Assembly: GCA_021773015.1 (NCBI GenBank)
Contig: JAJFKW010000001.1
Location: 124,001-188,000, forward strand
Source of the DNA: Woeseia sp.
Lineage (GTDB): Bacteria; Pseudomonadota; Gammaproteobacteria; Steroidobacterales; Woeseiaceae
DNA: 64,000 nucleotides
Direction of reading: 5' to 3'
A program made the translations under genes and the position numbers. Of this stretch, positions 1 to 8,718 are shown piece after piece (position 1 is the stretch's first letter; each line of letters starts with the position of its first letter). A model generated the notes under the pieces. The model did not search any database. It was not told where the DNA came from and saw only the letters and a list, made by a program, of their open reading frames with translations.

Positions 1-619
1 TGCTTACTCGGTTGCACCTGCCGGCATTTTTGTTGCCGCCGATTCAGATATCTACACACCAGAAGATCTTGCCAACGTACCGGTATCAGTTGGCTATCAA
101 TCTGGAAGTCACTATTCGACCATCCAAGTTCTCGAGCAATGGTTACAGCCGGATGAAATTTCTTTGAGTTTTAACGATGGCTTGTTGTTTAAACGCCTGG
201 AGTTATTAGCCGACGGGAAAATTCCCGCGGTACACTTGTTTAGTGCGCCGATGTACGTTGCGGAGCAGTTGGGCTTTCGAAAAATTTGCGATTGCACGTT
301 CATGATGGCCGGCATGGTCAACGGCGACCCGAACATGGAAGATATCCGCAAGTTTTACAGTGCATTGAGAAAAGCGCAGCAGGATATTGATCTGCGACCG
401 GAACAGTACACGCACTACTATCTAAAAGAATTACCGGAGCGCTTTCACGACGTCGTCGATACTGGCCGGATGGGACCGGGCGAACGTATTGTCTTTGAAC
501 CATATTCACGCGAAGTGTTTGATGAATCGCGCGAATGGGTGGCCGCCAGAGATATATTCCCCGATGGCGATCTGGGAAGCGGGGACTATAGCCAGGTTAC
601 GCTCGGCGCAAATATCTAA
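1..619 (+). CDS. Periplasmic-binding-protein-like (NMT1/SsuA-type) protein, 5' truncated
   Basis: The reading frame is open from the left edge (first full codon at base 2) to TAA at 617-619, so the N-terminus lies outside the window. The visible part has the look of a type 2 periplasmic binding fold: a PEDLANVPVSVGYQSG segment typical of NMT1/SsuA-like solute-binding proteins, followed by a helical C-terminal half. No permease or ATPase of an ABC system follows. Instead an aromatic-acid MFS gene starts 49 bp downstream. Some enzymes of the same fold, such as dihydroxyphthalate-decarboxylase-like proteins, sit beside aromatic permeases, so an enzymatic role cannot be excluded. The family call is moderate and the substrate is unknown. 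Confidence 0.6.
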   Translation, partial: AYSVAPAGIFVAADSDIYTPEDLANVPVSVGYQSGSHYSTIQVLEQWLQPDEISLSFNDGLLFKRLELLADGKIPAVHLFSAPMYVAEQLGFRKICDCTFMMAGMVNGDPNMEDIRKFYSALRKAQQDIDLRPEQYTHYYLKELPERFHDVVDTGRMGPGERIVFEPYSREVFDESREWVAARDIFPDGDLGSGDYSQVTLGANI

Positions 620-668
620 CGGGCACCGCAATACCGATACCCACATTCCCTAGCTGATAGGAAAAGGC

Positions 669-2000
669 GTGAGCGCTGACGTTAAGAAACTGATTGATGA
701 GAGCAAAATATCGCGCTTCCAAATTGGCGCGATTGGCATTTGTTTTGTCATCCTGTTGCTTGATGGTTTCGATGCGCTGGCGATGTCGTTCACCGGACCT
801 ACGATTTCATCTGAGTGGGGGCTGAGCGGCATGTCATTAGGGATGTTGTTTAGCGCCAGTCTTGTCGGTATGGCTATAGGTGCAATATTCATCGCGCCTA
901 TCGCAGACAAAATTGGCCGCCGATCGACAGTTATCACGTCGCTTGCGATTGTGACTGTCGGTATGGCTGCCGCTGCAGTCAGCGAAACATTCAACCAACT
1001 ATTAGCGATGCGCTTGCTTACCGGAATCGGCGTTGGTGCGGCACTCGCAGGGGTGAATATTCTGGTCGCAGAGTATGCGCCGGCGAAGCAACGTAGTTTA
1101 GCTATCGGCATTTTGCAGGCAGGCTACCCATTGGGAGCGATGCTGGGTGGCGTGGTGGCTGCATTGGCTATCGCGAGTCAAGGTTGGCAATCAGTATTTA
1201 TTATTGGTGCGGTAGGCTCTGCATTGATGCTGCCAATTGCGATTTTCCTGCTTCCGGAATCCATAGACTTTCTTCTTGTCCGCAGGCCGGCCGATGCATT
1301 GCATCGAATCAATCGACAACTAGTGCGTATGGGTCATGCAGAAATCTCGGAATTGCCGAGCGCACCGGAAGTGAAAACAAAGCGCGGATTGCCTGGCCTG
1401 TTCGCACCTGAATTTCGCCGCTCGACAATCTTGCTGTGGATCACATTTTTTATGGTGATGTTCTGTCTGTATTTTATTCTGAGTTGGACACCGAAACTGC
1501 TGGTTGCATCCGGCCTATCGACGACTCAGGGAATCTCGGGCGGTGTGTTGCTGCACATTGGCGGAATCTGCGGCCAACTACTGCTCGGTTTTCTGGCAAC
1601 GCGATTTCGATTGTACAAGGTCATGGTTACCTATTTCGGACTCGCAGCCATGATGATGCTCGTTTTCGCCGTTGTGCTCAACGACCTATCGGTCGCGTTC
1701 ATCATTGCGCCATTAATTGGTGCTTTTGTATTGGGCGCTATAACAGGGTCGTACGCGATAACACATAGTCTTTATCCTTCAGAAATTCGCACAACGGCGC
1801 TGGGCTGGGCAATTGGCATTGGCAGGATAGGGGCGATAGTCTCCCCATTGGCCGCAGGCCACTTACTAGACGACGGCATACAGGTTTCCTATTTGTATGT
1901 CTTGTTTTCGGTACCGATGCTGTTGGGGATGTTTGCGATTCGATCGCTCGGAAATCTGCAAATGCGGCATAACGAAGAAATCGGCGTAGAGGAATTGTAA
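669..2000 (+). CDS. MFS transporter, aromatic acid:H+ symporter (AAHS) type
   Basis: A 443-residue protein with about 12 hydrophobic segments. The AAHS signature DGFD lies in the first membrane helix (residues 32-35), and the MFS loop 2-3 motif IADKIGRRS is at about 78-86, both as in PcaK/BenK/MhpT-like permeases. It would import an aromatic or related carboxylate by proton symport across the inner membrane. The start is GTG, preceded by AGGAAAAG at a short distance. It follows the truncated binding-protein-like gene in the same direction with a 49-bp gap, so the two may be co-transcribed. The substrate cannot be read from sequence. Confidence 0.85.
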   Translation: MSADVKKLIDESKISRFQIGAIGICFVILLLDGFDALAMSFTGPTISSEWGLSGMSLGMLFSASLVGMAIGAIFIAPIADKIGRRSTVITSLAIVTVGMAAAAVSETFNQLLAMRLLTGIGVGAALAGVNILVAEYAPAKQRSLAIGILQAGYPLGAMLGGVVAALAIASQGWQSVFIIGAVGSALMLPIAIFLLPESIDFLLVRRPADALHRINRQLVRMGHAEISELPSAPEVKTKRGLPGLFAPEFRRSTILLWITFFMVMFCLYFILSWTPKLLVASGLSTTQGISGGVLLHIGGICGQLLLGFLATRFRLYKVMVTYFGLAAMMMLVFAVVLNDLSVAFIIAPLIGAFVLGAITGSYAITHSLYPSEIRTTALGWAIGIGRIGAIVSPLAAGHLLDDGIQVSYLYVLFSVPMLLGMFAIRSLGNLQMRHNEEIGVEEL

Positions 2001-2013
2001 GAATAAAAAGCGG

Positions 2014-2043
2014 TTAACATTGAAGTAGCGTTGGGCCTATAAT
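2014..2043 (+). promoter_or_regulatory. Sigma70-type promoter of tRNA-Leu
   Basis: TTAACA (2014-2019) and a perfect TATAAT (2038-2043) are separated by 18 bp, followed by a GC-rich stretch as is common at stable-RNA promoters. The tRNA starts 44 bp after the -10 box, which leaves a short 5' leader. The element begins just after the stop codon of the MFS gene. Confidence 0.7.
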
Positions 2044-2087
2044 GCGCCGGCCCACAGCGTGCAAAGAGCGTACGGTGGGGCGAAATT

Positions 2088-2174
2088 GCCCGGGTGGCGG
2101 AATTGGTAGACGCTGCGGACTTAAAATCCGTTTTGAGAAATCAAGTGCGGGTTCAAGTCCCGCCCCGGGCACCA
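2088..2174 (+). tRNA. tRNA-Leu (anticodon UAA)
   Basis: An 87-nt class II tRNA with an encoded CCA end. The acceptor stem is GCCCGGG (2088-2094) paired with CCCGGGC (2164-2170). The anticodon stem GCGGA/TCCGT closes a CTTAAAA loop with anticodon TAA at 2122-2124. A long variable arm and a GGTTCAAGTCC T-arm are present. All parts are intact. Confidence 0.97.
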
Positions 2175-2643
2175 AATTCTCCCGCCCAATGTAACAAGAT
2201 CGCGTATGGACGGTGAGAATTTATCTTTAGTGGTTCGATCAGGCCGCGCATCCACTCAGGCAACTAAAGATCAAATCGCGTCGTACCCATGCGGGGGTCG
2301 CAGATACTTGAGCGGATTGGTTGCGAATACATCCTCTGCACCATTGGTTTCGCGCTTCCACCATTCCGTTGAGATAACCGCAATCACTGATGTGGTGCCA
2401 AGACCGAAGAAGGTCGCATGATCGGGTCGCTGATTTGTGATCCAGGCAGGACGGCCCCGCGGCGGCTAGTTTATTCGGTCCTCAATTCCACTAAAGATAA
2501 ATTCGCGCCGACCAGCGGTTTGCTCCGGCGCCGCCGACGGGCAACCGACGAACGTTAGTATTGGCATCTAGTTAGTTAATTGGATAGGCTATTTTTGGTT
2601 ATTCATATTGATGATCGATAATCTAACCTGGAGATATAAGCCC
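2175..2643. repeat. Non-coding element with three copies of a 22-bp motif, one inverted
   Basis: This stretch directly behind the tRNA-Leu 3' end has no convincing gene. It holds a motif with core ACTAAAGATAAATTC in three places: inverted at 2211-2232, direct at 2262-2283 and direct at 2489-2510. Inverted and right copies agree at 20 of 22 positions; middle and right copies at 18 of 22. The outer pair includes a perfect 17-bp inverted repeat (2217-2233 against 2488-2504). On the minus strand a stop-bounded frame of about 60 codons, ending at about 2279 with no good start, lies between the arms. A decayed mobile element, a MITE-like repeat or a regulatory array are possible. Confidence 0.5.
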
Positions 2644-2856
2644 ATGCCGGATCAGCCGCACATTGTGATGAAATCGCTGGTAATGGTGCTACTCGGCGCC
2701 GGAATTTGGCTGGGCGGGCAAAACTCGCTGGCAATTGCGCTGGATACGGATGGTAGGCCTACGATAGCAACATTCAATAACAGAATTCGGCAGACGATTT
2801 CTGTTTTAATTTTAGTGTTCGCCGGTTACTTGATCGGTCGTTTTCCCTGGTGGTGA
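2644..2856 (+). CDS. Small hypothetical membrane protein
   Basis: About 70 residues from an ATG at 2644, which follows GGAG with about 10 nt spacing. An in-frame ATG at 2608 would add 12 residues but has no visible ribosome site. Two hydrophobic stretches (around VMVLLGAGIWLGG and ISVLILVFAGYLIG) suggest two membrane passes joined by a short polar loop. I do not recognise a family. It stands alone between the tRNA-linked repeat element and a stretch without a clear gene. Confidence 0.4.
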   Translation: MPDQPHIVMKSLVMVLLGAGIWLGGQNSLAIALDTDGRPTIATFNNRIRQTISVLILVFAGYLIGRFPWW

Positions 2857-3278
2857 GGTTGATGCGGCAAGGATTGCCCGCATCAACAACAAGAATGGCA
2901 GCCCCAGAACCCCGGTGCAATGTCGCTTTAAATATTGGGCCGCAACTGAGGTCTCGACGTAACTTAGCATTCGCTATACTCGCGAAGGCGCTCATTCGCT
3001 CAATTTCAGATCGTAATTGCTACCGCTCAGAAATCTGCTATGGAATCGGACAAAGTCAATTGCTGTCTCATATTGGGCGCAAACATTGGTGCATTGACCG
3101 GCATAACATTGCTGATTGTTGCGTTAGACCAAAACCGCGATATGAGCCGAGCACAAACTAGAATTGACATATCGCAAAATCTGTCCAAGCTCGCCGCTTG
3201 TCCTCGTTCTTGCAGCGATAGTAGTCTCCACGTAAGCTGATCGTTGTTCCAGTTTGATCGACAGGTAGCAAATTCGAT
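2857..3278. other. Intergenic stretch without a convincing gene
   Basis: Short overlapping frames exist on both strands. One plus-strand frame from ATG 3040 encodes a hydrophobic stretch (LILGANIGALTGITLLIVAL) followed by a polar tail, and could be a small membrane protein. It has no ribosome site and its C-terminal part reads like a shifted frame. No terminator or repeat is obvious. Confidence 0.3.
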
Positions 3279-3671
3279 GTGATTTGTAGTTCGTGTAATT
3301 CTGTCTATTCGGTCGACGCCGACGTACTCGGGAAGGTCGAGTCACTCGCGGGTTTGTGCCATCAGTGCGGGACAGCGCCGAGGTTTCTTCCATTCGCTTG
3401 GTCATTTATCAGTGGCGCGATAGGAGGACTCATTTGTGTAGAGCTGCTCCTGATTCTGTACTTCCTACGTGGAGAGTTCGAAGTGGTTGCTTCCGCGATT
3501 ACGGTAGGCATAGTTTGTCTCGCGATTTACTTAATTGCGAGAGCAAGCACGCCAATTCGACACACAAGCGAGGCGAAGCGTAAGCAAGATTCTCTGATTC
3601 AGAGAATCGTCGGAGCAAGTCTCGGATATGCCACTGGCATCGGTACGCTTCTAATTTTCGTCCTTAACTAG
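3279..3671 (+). CDS. Hypothetical membrane protein with N-terminal zinc ribbon
   Basis: A 130-residue protein starting with GTG. CSSC at residues 3-6 and CHQC near residue 28 form a two-CxxC zinc ribbon of the MJ0042 or rubredoxin-like kind. Hydrophobic stretches follow at about 45-65, 70-90 and near the C-terminus, so the ribbon probably faces the cytoplasm as a short sensor or assembly module on a membrane anchor. No named family is recognised. It stands alone between intergenic stretches. Confidence 0.5.
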   Translation: MICSSCNSVYSVDADVLGKVESLAGLCHQCGTAPRFLPFAWSFISGAIGGLICVELLLILYFLRGEFEVVASAITVGIVCLAIYLIARASTPIRHTSEAKRKQDSLIQRIVGASLGYATGIGTLLIFVLN

Positions 3672-3826
3672 ACTGGTTTAAGGAGTTGGTGGGATCTGAC
3701 AATATGCTTTGATGGTCGTCGTGTGCCGGCGGAATGCATTGCTCCCCGAATTTACGTCCGAAGATGAGCAACCAGAGCTGGTGTTATCATTGCAGGCATT
3801 AGTCAACCAGTTGGACCGGCGATGTC

Positions 3827-4441
3827 GTGAAAAGTATGCTGAATCTTAAAAATGCCTGGATCATCGTATTTATTGCTGTTTTGATTTGGTCGGCGTACAA
3901 ACCTGCGGATTTCGTCACGTGGTTACTCGAAGTTTCCCCGGCATTGATCGGTGCCGCGGTTCTCATCTACACACGGCGAACTTTTCCACTCACCTCTCTG
4001 GTCTATCTGCTGATTCTTTTCCACTGCGTCATATTGATGGTTGGCGGACATTACACATATGCGGAAGTGCCGCTTTTCAATTGGTTGCAAGACGAGTTTG
4101 ACCTCGCCCGTAATAACTACGATAAGCTCGGTCACTTCGCGCAGGGTTTTGTGCCGGTCATGGTTGCTCGCGAAGTGGTTATCCGACGTAGCGTATTCAA
4201 TTCGGACAACTGGAGAAATTTCTTCATCGTCTGCTTTTGTCTGGCGTTCAGTGCCTTTTACGAGTTAATCGAGTGGTGGGTGGCATTATTATCGGAGGAG
4301 GCCGCAGATTCGTTCCTGGGTACTCAGGGATACATTTGGGACACCCAGTCAGATATGCTGTGGGCGCTCTCCGGAGCCGTGCTGGCGTTGCTGGTGCTTG
4401 GCCGAATGCATGACCGTCAGTTGGCGAATTTGTCTTCATGA
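3827..4441 (+). CDS. DUF2238 (YjdF-like) integral membrane protein
   Basis: A 204-residue protein with about six hydrophobic helices. Family features are the central GGHYTYAEVPLFNWL segment, the NNYDKLGHFAQGF motif and YELIEWW followed by DTQSDM, which line up with the YjdF/DUF2238 inner-membrane family. The conserved His, Asp and Glu residues in these motifs suggest a buried polar or metal site, but no activity is established. The start is GTG at 3827 or ATG at 3836, three codons later. It is monocistronic: the next gene begins 85 bp downstream. Confidence 0.8.
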   Translation: MKSMLNLKNAWIIVFIAVLIWSAYKPADFVTWLLEVSPALIGAAVLIYTRRTFPLTSLVYLLILFHCVILMVGGHYTYAEVPLFNWLQDEFDLARNNYDKLGHFAQGFVPVMVAREVVIRRSVFNSDNWRNFFIVCFCLAFSAFYELIEWWVALLSEEAADSFLGTQGYIWDTQSDMLWALSGAVLALLVLGRMHDRQLANLSS

Positions 4442-4526
4442 TAACCAAATGTCATTGGTTTCTTATTACAGTGCGGCGTATTCACTGCCATAATTCGCCG
4501 CTGAATTACAACTTCCGGAATATACG

Positions 4527-6626
4527 ATGAAGAAGTCCCTATTGTGTGTGTTTACGTTGTTAATGTTGAGCGCCTGTGCGCAAGAGAAGACTGGAGCGCC
4601 GATGCCCGAAAAAAAAGTGCATAAGCATGAGCTGCACGGTGACGTTCGCGTGGATGACTATTTTTGGCTGCGCGAGCGCGAGAACCCGGAAGTAATTTCG
4701 TACCTGGAGGCTGAAAATGCGTACTCCGATACGCAAATGCAGCCGATGAAAGGCATACAGCAAATCCTCTTTGATGAAATGAAGTCTCGAATCAAGGAAG
4801 ACGACGATTCTGCACCCTACAAGTACGGTGACTACTATTACTTCCGACGTTTCGTTACCGGAAACGAATACCCGATATATGTTCGTAAAAAAGGTTCGCT
4901 GGAGGCTCCAGATGAAGTTTTGCTGGACGTTAACAAGCTGGCTGGCGACGTAGATTATTTCGCACTGCGCGGTTTCAAGGTCAGCCCCGATCACAAGATG
5001 GCCGCCTACGGCGTTGATACCAAGGGCAGGCGTTTCTATGACCTCTATTTTCTGAATTTGGAAACTGGTGAGACGTCGTCAGAAGTGATCGAAGACACCA
5101 CCGCTAATTTTGTCTGGGCAAACGACAGCCAAACGATTCTTTATGGTCGACAGCACCCGGAAACATTGCGTTCGTATCGCGTCTACCGGCACGAAATCGA
5201 TGGGGATGCTGATGCTTTGGTCTTCGAGGAGAAAGATGAAACGAACTACTTAGGAGTTAGTAAATCACTTGCAGGGAAGTTTATATTCCTAACCAGTTCG
5301 CAGACATTGTCGAATGAGGTTCGCTACATATCCGCTGAGTCACCTACGGACGATCCAACGGTGTTTCTGCCACGCGAAGAAAATCACGAATATTTCGTTG
5401 TCGATGGTGGCGATCGATTCTTTATAGTTTCAAACGAAGGAGCAACAAACTTTCGACTACTCGAAGCGCCCCTGGACAATACTGCCAAAGGTGCGTGGCA
5501 AGAGGTTGTTGCTCACCGTGATAATGCGTTAATTGAAGATTACGAAGTTTTTCAAGATTACATAGCAGTCCATCTCGTCGAAGATGGTTTGTCGCAGATT
5601 GAAATAATAGATAGAGCCAGCGGCGTCTCGTTACGCGTTGACTTCGACGAAGACGTTTACACTGCATCCAGTGGGTCAAATGCCGAGTTTACTGCGACAA
5701 CGTATCGTTACGTTTACGAATCGTTGACGACGCCGGAATCTATCTACGATTTTGACATGTCTACGAATGAGCACGATCTGATCAAAGAAAAAGCGGTGCT
5801 TGGCGGCTTCGATAGAGACAATTACGAATCGCAGCGAATTTTCGTTTCCGCTCGAGATGGTGCGCAGGTACCGGTGTCTTTAGTTTACAAAAAGGGCATG
5901 CAACGAAACGGCAAAAATCCGACATTGCAGTACGGTTACGGTTCCTACGGTTCGATCATCGAACCGTCATTTGGCAGTGCAAAGTTGAGTCTGTTGGACC
6001 GCGGATTTATTTATGCCATTTCACACATTCGTGGCGGCGCCGAGATGGGGCGTGAATGGTATTACGATGGCCGCCAGCTCAATAAGAAAAATACATTTAG
6101 CGACTTTATTGACGTTTCCAAATATATGATCGAAGAAGGCTACACATCGCCAGATCATCTGTACGCCAGAGGCGGCAGCGCGGGTGGCTTGCTGATGGGC
6201 GCCGTGGTCAATATGGCACCAGAGCTGTATCGAGGCGTTTCTACGCGTGTACCGTTCGTGGATGTCGTAACGACGATGCTTGATGAGGATATCCCCTTGA
6301 CCGCTGGTGAGTGGGATGAATGGGGCAATCCGGCAGAAAAAGAGTACTACGATTACATGAAGTCGTATTCTCCTTACGACAACATTCAGGCGCAGAGCTA
6401 TCCCAATTTATTGGTGACGACTGGCTTGCACGATTCGCAAGTTCAGTATTGGGAACCGGCGAAGTGGGTCGCGAAACTTCGGGAGTACAAGACAGACGAA
6501 AACTTACTGCTGCTAAAAACCGATATGGCGGCGGGGCACAGTGGCAAAACAGGGCGCTTTAAGAAAATTGAAGACACTGCCTTGTACTACGGCTTTTTTC
6601 TTTATCTTGAGGGTATTCGAGAATAG
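4527..6626 (+). CDS. Oligopeptidase B-like S9A serine peptidase, predicted lipoprotein
   Basis: A 699-residue protein with a lipoprotein signal (lipobox LSAC, Cys at about 18), an N-terminal beta-propeller and a C-terminal alpha/beta-hydrolase domain. The catalytic triad reads as Ser551 in GGSAGG, Asp636 in HDSQVQYWEP and His671 in AGHSG. The spacing of 85 and 35 residues is that of E. coli PtrB. The opening DVRVDDYFWLRERENPEV motif is typical of the family. It would cut short peptides after basic residues. The odd point is location: the classical enzyme is cytoplasmic, while this copy should be tethered in the periplasm or outer membrane. A hairpin with 8-bp arms (6653-6670) follows the stop but lacks a T-tract. 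Confidence 0.92.
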   Translation: MKKSLLCVFTLLMLSACAQEKTGAPMPEKKVHKHELHGDVRVDDYFWLRERENPEVISYLEAENAYSDTQMQPMKGIQQILFDEMKSRIKEDDDSAPYKYGDYYYFRRFVTGNEYPIYVRKKGSLEAPDEVLLDVNKLAGDVDYFALRGFKVSPDHKMAAYGVDTKGRRFYDLYFLNLETGETSSEVIEDTTANFVWANDSQTILYGRQHPETLRSYRVYRHEIDGDADALVFEEKDETNYLGVSKSLAGKFIFLTSSQTLSNEVRYISAESPTDDPTVFLPREENHEYFVVDGGDRFFIVSNEGATNFRLLEAPLDNTAKGAWQEVVAHRDNALIEDYEVFQDYIAVHLVEDGLSQIEIIDRASGVSLRVDFDEDVYTASSGSNAEFTATTYRYVYESLTTPESIYDFDMSTNEHDLIKEKAVLGGFDRDNYESQRIFVSARDGAQVPVSLVYKKGMQRNGKNPTLQYGYGSYGSIIEPSFGSAKLSLLDRGFIYAISHIRGGAEMGREWYYDGRQLNKKNTFSDFIDVSKYMIEEGYTSPDHLYARGGSAGGLLMGAVVNMAPELYRGVSTRVPFVDVVTTMLDEDIPLTAGEWDEWGNPAEKEYYDYMKSYSPYDNIQAQSYPNLLVTTGLHDSQVQYWEPAKWVAKLREYKTDENLLLLKTDMAAGHSGKTGRFKKIEDTALYYGFFLYLEGIRE

Positions 6627-6761
6627 TGACCGGTCGCTCGCGCCCGTGATGCCGAAATCCGGGGATTTCGCATCCTGCGTGGCGGCCTAAACGTATTTTC
6701 CTGCGTTTCCGAAGTTCGCTATCTGCTAAACTAGCGATCTGGAAAAAACACTCGTGCAAAA

Positions 6762-7373
6762 ATGGCAAAATTATATTTCTATTACTCGTCGATGAATGCG
6801 GGCAAGTCCACGGCGTTGCTGCAGTCCAGCTACAACTATAAAGAGCGGGGCATGAACACTCTCATACTGGCGCCGGAATTAGACGACCGCTACGGCGTCG
6901 GCAGAGTATCGTCCAGAATAGGATTGGAGGCTGCCGCAACGACCTTTACGATTGCTGATGACCTCTACGAAATTGTTGAAGTCTGCATAAAGGAAGATCC
7001 GTTGCACTGCGTGCTGATTGACGAGGCGCAATTTCTTACGCAAGACCAAGTTTTCCAGCTAGGCGAGGTCACTGATTCGCTGAACATACCTGTGCTGGCC
7101 TACGGTCTGCGCACCGATTTCCAAGGCGAGCCGTTCGAGGGTAGCAAGTACCTGTTGGCATGGTCCGATAATCTAAAAGAGCTAAAAGCGATTTGCGACT
7201 GTGGGCACAAGGCGACGATGGTTATTCGCCTAGATGAGCACGGCAACGCCATCACCAAAGGATCGCAGGTTGAGATTGGCGGCAATGACCGATATGTATC
7301 AATGTGCCGTAAGCATTTTAAGGAACATTTCCTGGGCGCTACAAACGCGGGAGCGATCCACGGCGTCGGTTAG
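6762..7373 (+). CDS. tdk: Thymidine kinase (type II)
   Basis: A 203-residue cytoplasmic enzyme that phosphorylates thymidine to dTMP with ATP, for pyrimidine salvage. The P-loop SSMNAGKST is at 9-17, the Walker B-like LIDEAQ at about 85-90 and the [13 protein letters not shown] segment at 113-125. The structural zinc ligands appear as Cys145 and Cys147 (CDC) with Cys182 and His185 (CRKH). The length is usual for the family. It stands alone, and the convergent AAA-FHA gene ends 12 bp beyond its stop. Confidence 0.96.
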   Translation: MAKLYFYYSSMNAGKSTALLQSSYNYKERGMNTLILAPELDDRYGVGRVSSRIGLEAAATTFTIADDLYEIVEVCIKEDPLHCVLIDEAQFLTQDQVFQLGEVTDSLNIPVLAYGLRTDFQGEPFEGSKYLLAWSDNLKELKAICDCGHKATMVIRLDEHGNAITKGSQVEIGGNDRYVSMCRKHFKEHFLGATNAGAIHGVG

Positions 7374-7385
7374 CGCTCTACCGGA

Positions 7386-8678
7386 CTAATCGTCGTTTTT
7401 TTTGCTGCTAGACTTGCCTGCCTCTGGAATCGGCATCGACTGAGTATTTTCGCGCGCTAACATGCGTCGCATATCCTGCAAGTTTTTCATGATCACCGTG
7501 TCCGCAAAATTTGCGTCCTGCAGGTCAACGCCGTCTTGTGCCTGCGGATGAACAAACTTAATGCGGTGATTGCCCAAAGTAATAATGTCGTTATGCATCA
7601 TGACTTGATTGGAAACTCGTTTTGAATTGACGAAAGTACCGTTTGTACTGTTCAAATCCATTAGAAATGTCGCCTTTCCATGCCGAATTAGCAGCGCATG
7701 GTGCCGACTGATAAATTTGCTGTCGATACGCAAGTCGTTGTGGTCGGACCGGCCAATAATTAACCGCGGCCGTTGCATGGTTAAGTTAGCGAGCGTACGA
7801 CCATTGCTGGTCATGATCAGTTCGGGGGTGTCGGCCTTAGACGATCCGTCGCCGCCTTTTTCTGCTGCTTCGAAACCGCCGGATTCAAGATCTGGCAGTA
7901 CCGGCCGTTCCACGTGTGATTTCTTGAGCGGGCAGTGGCTGGCTTTGGCGAGTGCTAGCAGCACTAACCGGTCGAGAATACCGGGCCAGCCGCCTGAGGC
8001 GACGTAAAATTCGTCACAAACCGCCTCTGGAATGACGTTCTGTGGATCAATACAGCCACCCGCGCGTAACTTCTCATAGAGATAGTCGGTGGTCTCGAAT
8101 TCGTTTAGCGGGCCCAAGTAGAAGCTACCAGTGATCCGCTCTGCAATGCACTCCATTGCAGGCGAGCGAATAATGCCTTCCATCGACCGATCGCTGGCCA
8201 ACACTAAGCGCAACGCGCTGTATTGCTTTACGCGTAACTTGGCGAGCTCGCAAAGCACGCGCAACGCACTCGGATTCATTGCGTGTGTGTTTTCGATGAT
8301 CAACAACGGCGCGTGCGCAGTCGCTGTTCGCTGCATCAAATAGACCTTGAGCATATTGATCAGTTCGTTGACGCCGCTCAGATCCAACTCGTAACCAAAT
8401 TTGCCGAGCACAGCCTCGAGTAATGCGGTCGTGTTAAGGCCGGCGCCATCGATAACCGCAACTTCGCCCTCGCGACCAAGCGACTCGGCGAACGATCTGA
8501 TGATGGTGGTTTTTCCAGACAGGCCAGGGCCGTGGAATAGGCCCAAACCGGTTTGATGCTCGTAGATACTGCGAATGAATTCGTGAGCTTGGAGCTGCGA
8601 CTCATAAGTCACATACGCGAGCGGTTTCCCGTGTACGCGAAACGGTTGCTCGTGAAGACCGGCAGCCCCTAGTTCCAT
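7386..8678 (-). CDS. ExeA-like AAA ATPase fused to FHA domain
   Basis: A 430-residue protein. Residues 1-245 form an ExeA/GspA-type AAA ATPase with P-loop GPGLSGKT at 50-57. The Walker B position reads LLIIEN (125-130), so the usual Asp-Glu is replaced by Glu-Asn. A polar linker (about 250-290) leads to an FHA domain at about 300-380, with the phosphothreonine-binding residues GR (309-310), SRHH (324-327) and NSTNGTF (343-349). The tail is charged. This suggests an ATPase recruited to a Thr-phosphorylated partner, for instance in envelope or secretion assembly. No kinase, phosphatase or secretion gene is adjacent. Confidence 0.8.
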   Translation of the reverse strand: MELGAAGLHEQPFRVHGKPLAYVTYESQLQAHEFIRSIYEHQTGLGLFHGPGLSGKTTIIRSFAESLGREGEVAVIDGAGLNTTALLEAVLGKFGYELDLSGVNELINMLKVYLMQRTATAHAPLLIIENTHAMNPSALRVLCELAKLRVKQYSALRLVLASDRSMEGIIRSPAMECIAERITGSFYLGPLNEFETTDYLYEKLRAGGCIDPQNVIPEAVCDEFYVASGGWPGILDRLVLLALAKASHCPLKKSHVERPVLPDLESGGFEAAEKGGDGSSKADTPELIMTSNGRTLANLTMQRPRLIIGRSDHNDLRIDSKFISRHHALLIRHGKATFLMDLNSTNGTFVNSKRVSNQVMMHNDIITLGNHRIKFVHPQAQDGVDLQDANFADTVIMKNLQDMRRMLARENTQSMPIPEAGKSSSKKNDD

Positions 8679-8718
8679 AACATTGAACTCAGTTTTAGTT
8701 GTATTTTGTCATTCTGAT

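Noticed and set aside
650-1111. 153-codon minus-strand ORF opposite the MFS gene
   Set aside because: The opposite strand of a hydrophobic transporter often gives open frames; no motifs seen, and the MFS frame is well supported.
2206-2421. 71-codon plus-strand ORF behind tRNA-Leu
   Set aside because: It starts inside the inverted motif copy, has no ribosome site and no protein-like composition; it is covered by the repeat element.
2492-2515. TAAAG...GCCGA resembling a sigma28 flagellar promoter
   Set aside because: The distance between the two blocks is about 16 instead of 19 bases, the motif occurs three times in both orientations, and no flagellar or chemotaxis gene is near.
6653-6670. 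Hairpin after oligopeptidase B as an intrinsic terminator
   Set aside because: The stem is good (8-bp arms) but a T-tract is missing, so it is mentioned with the gene and not called as a terminator.
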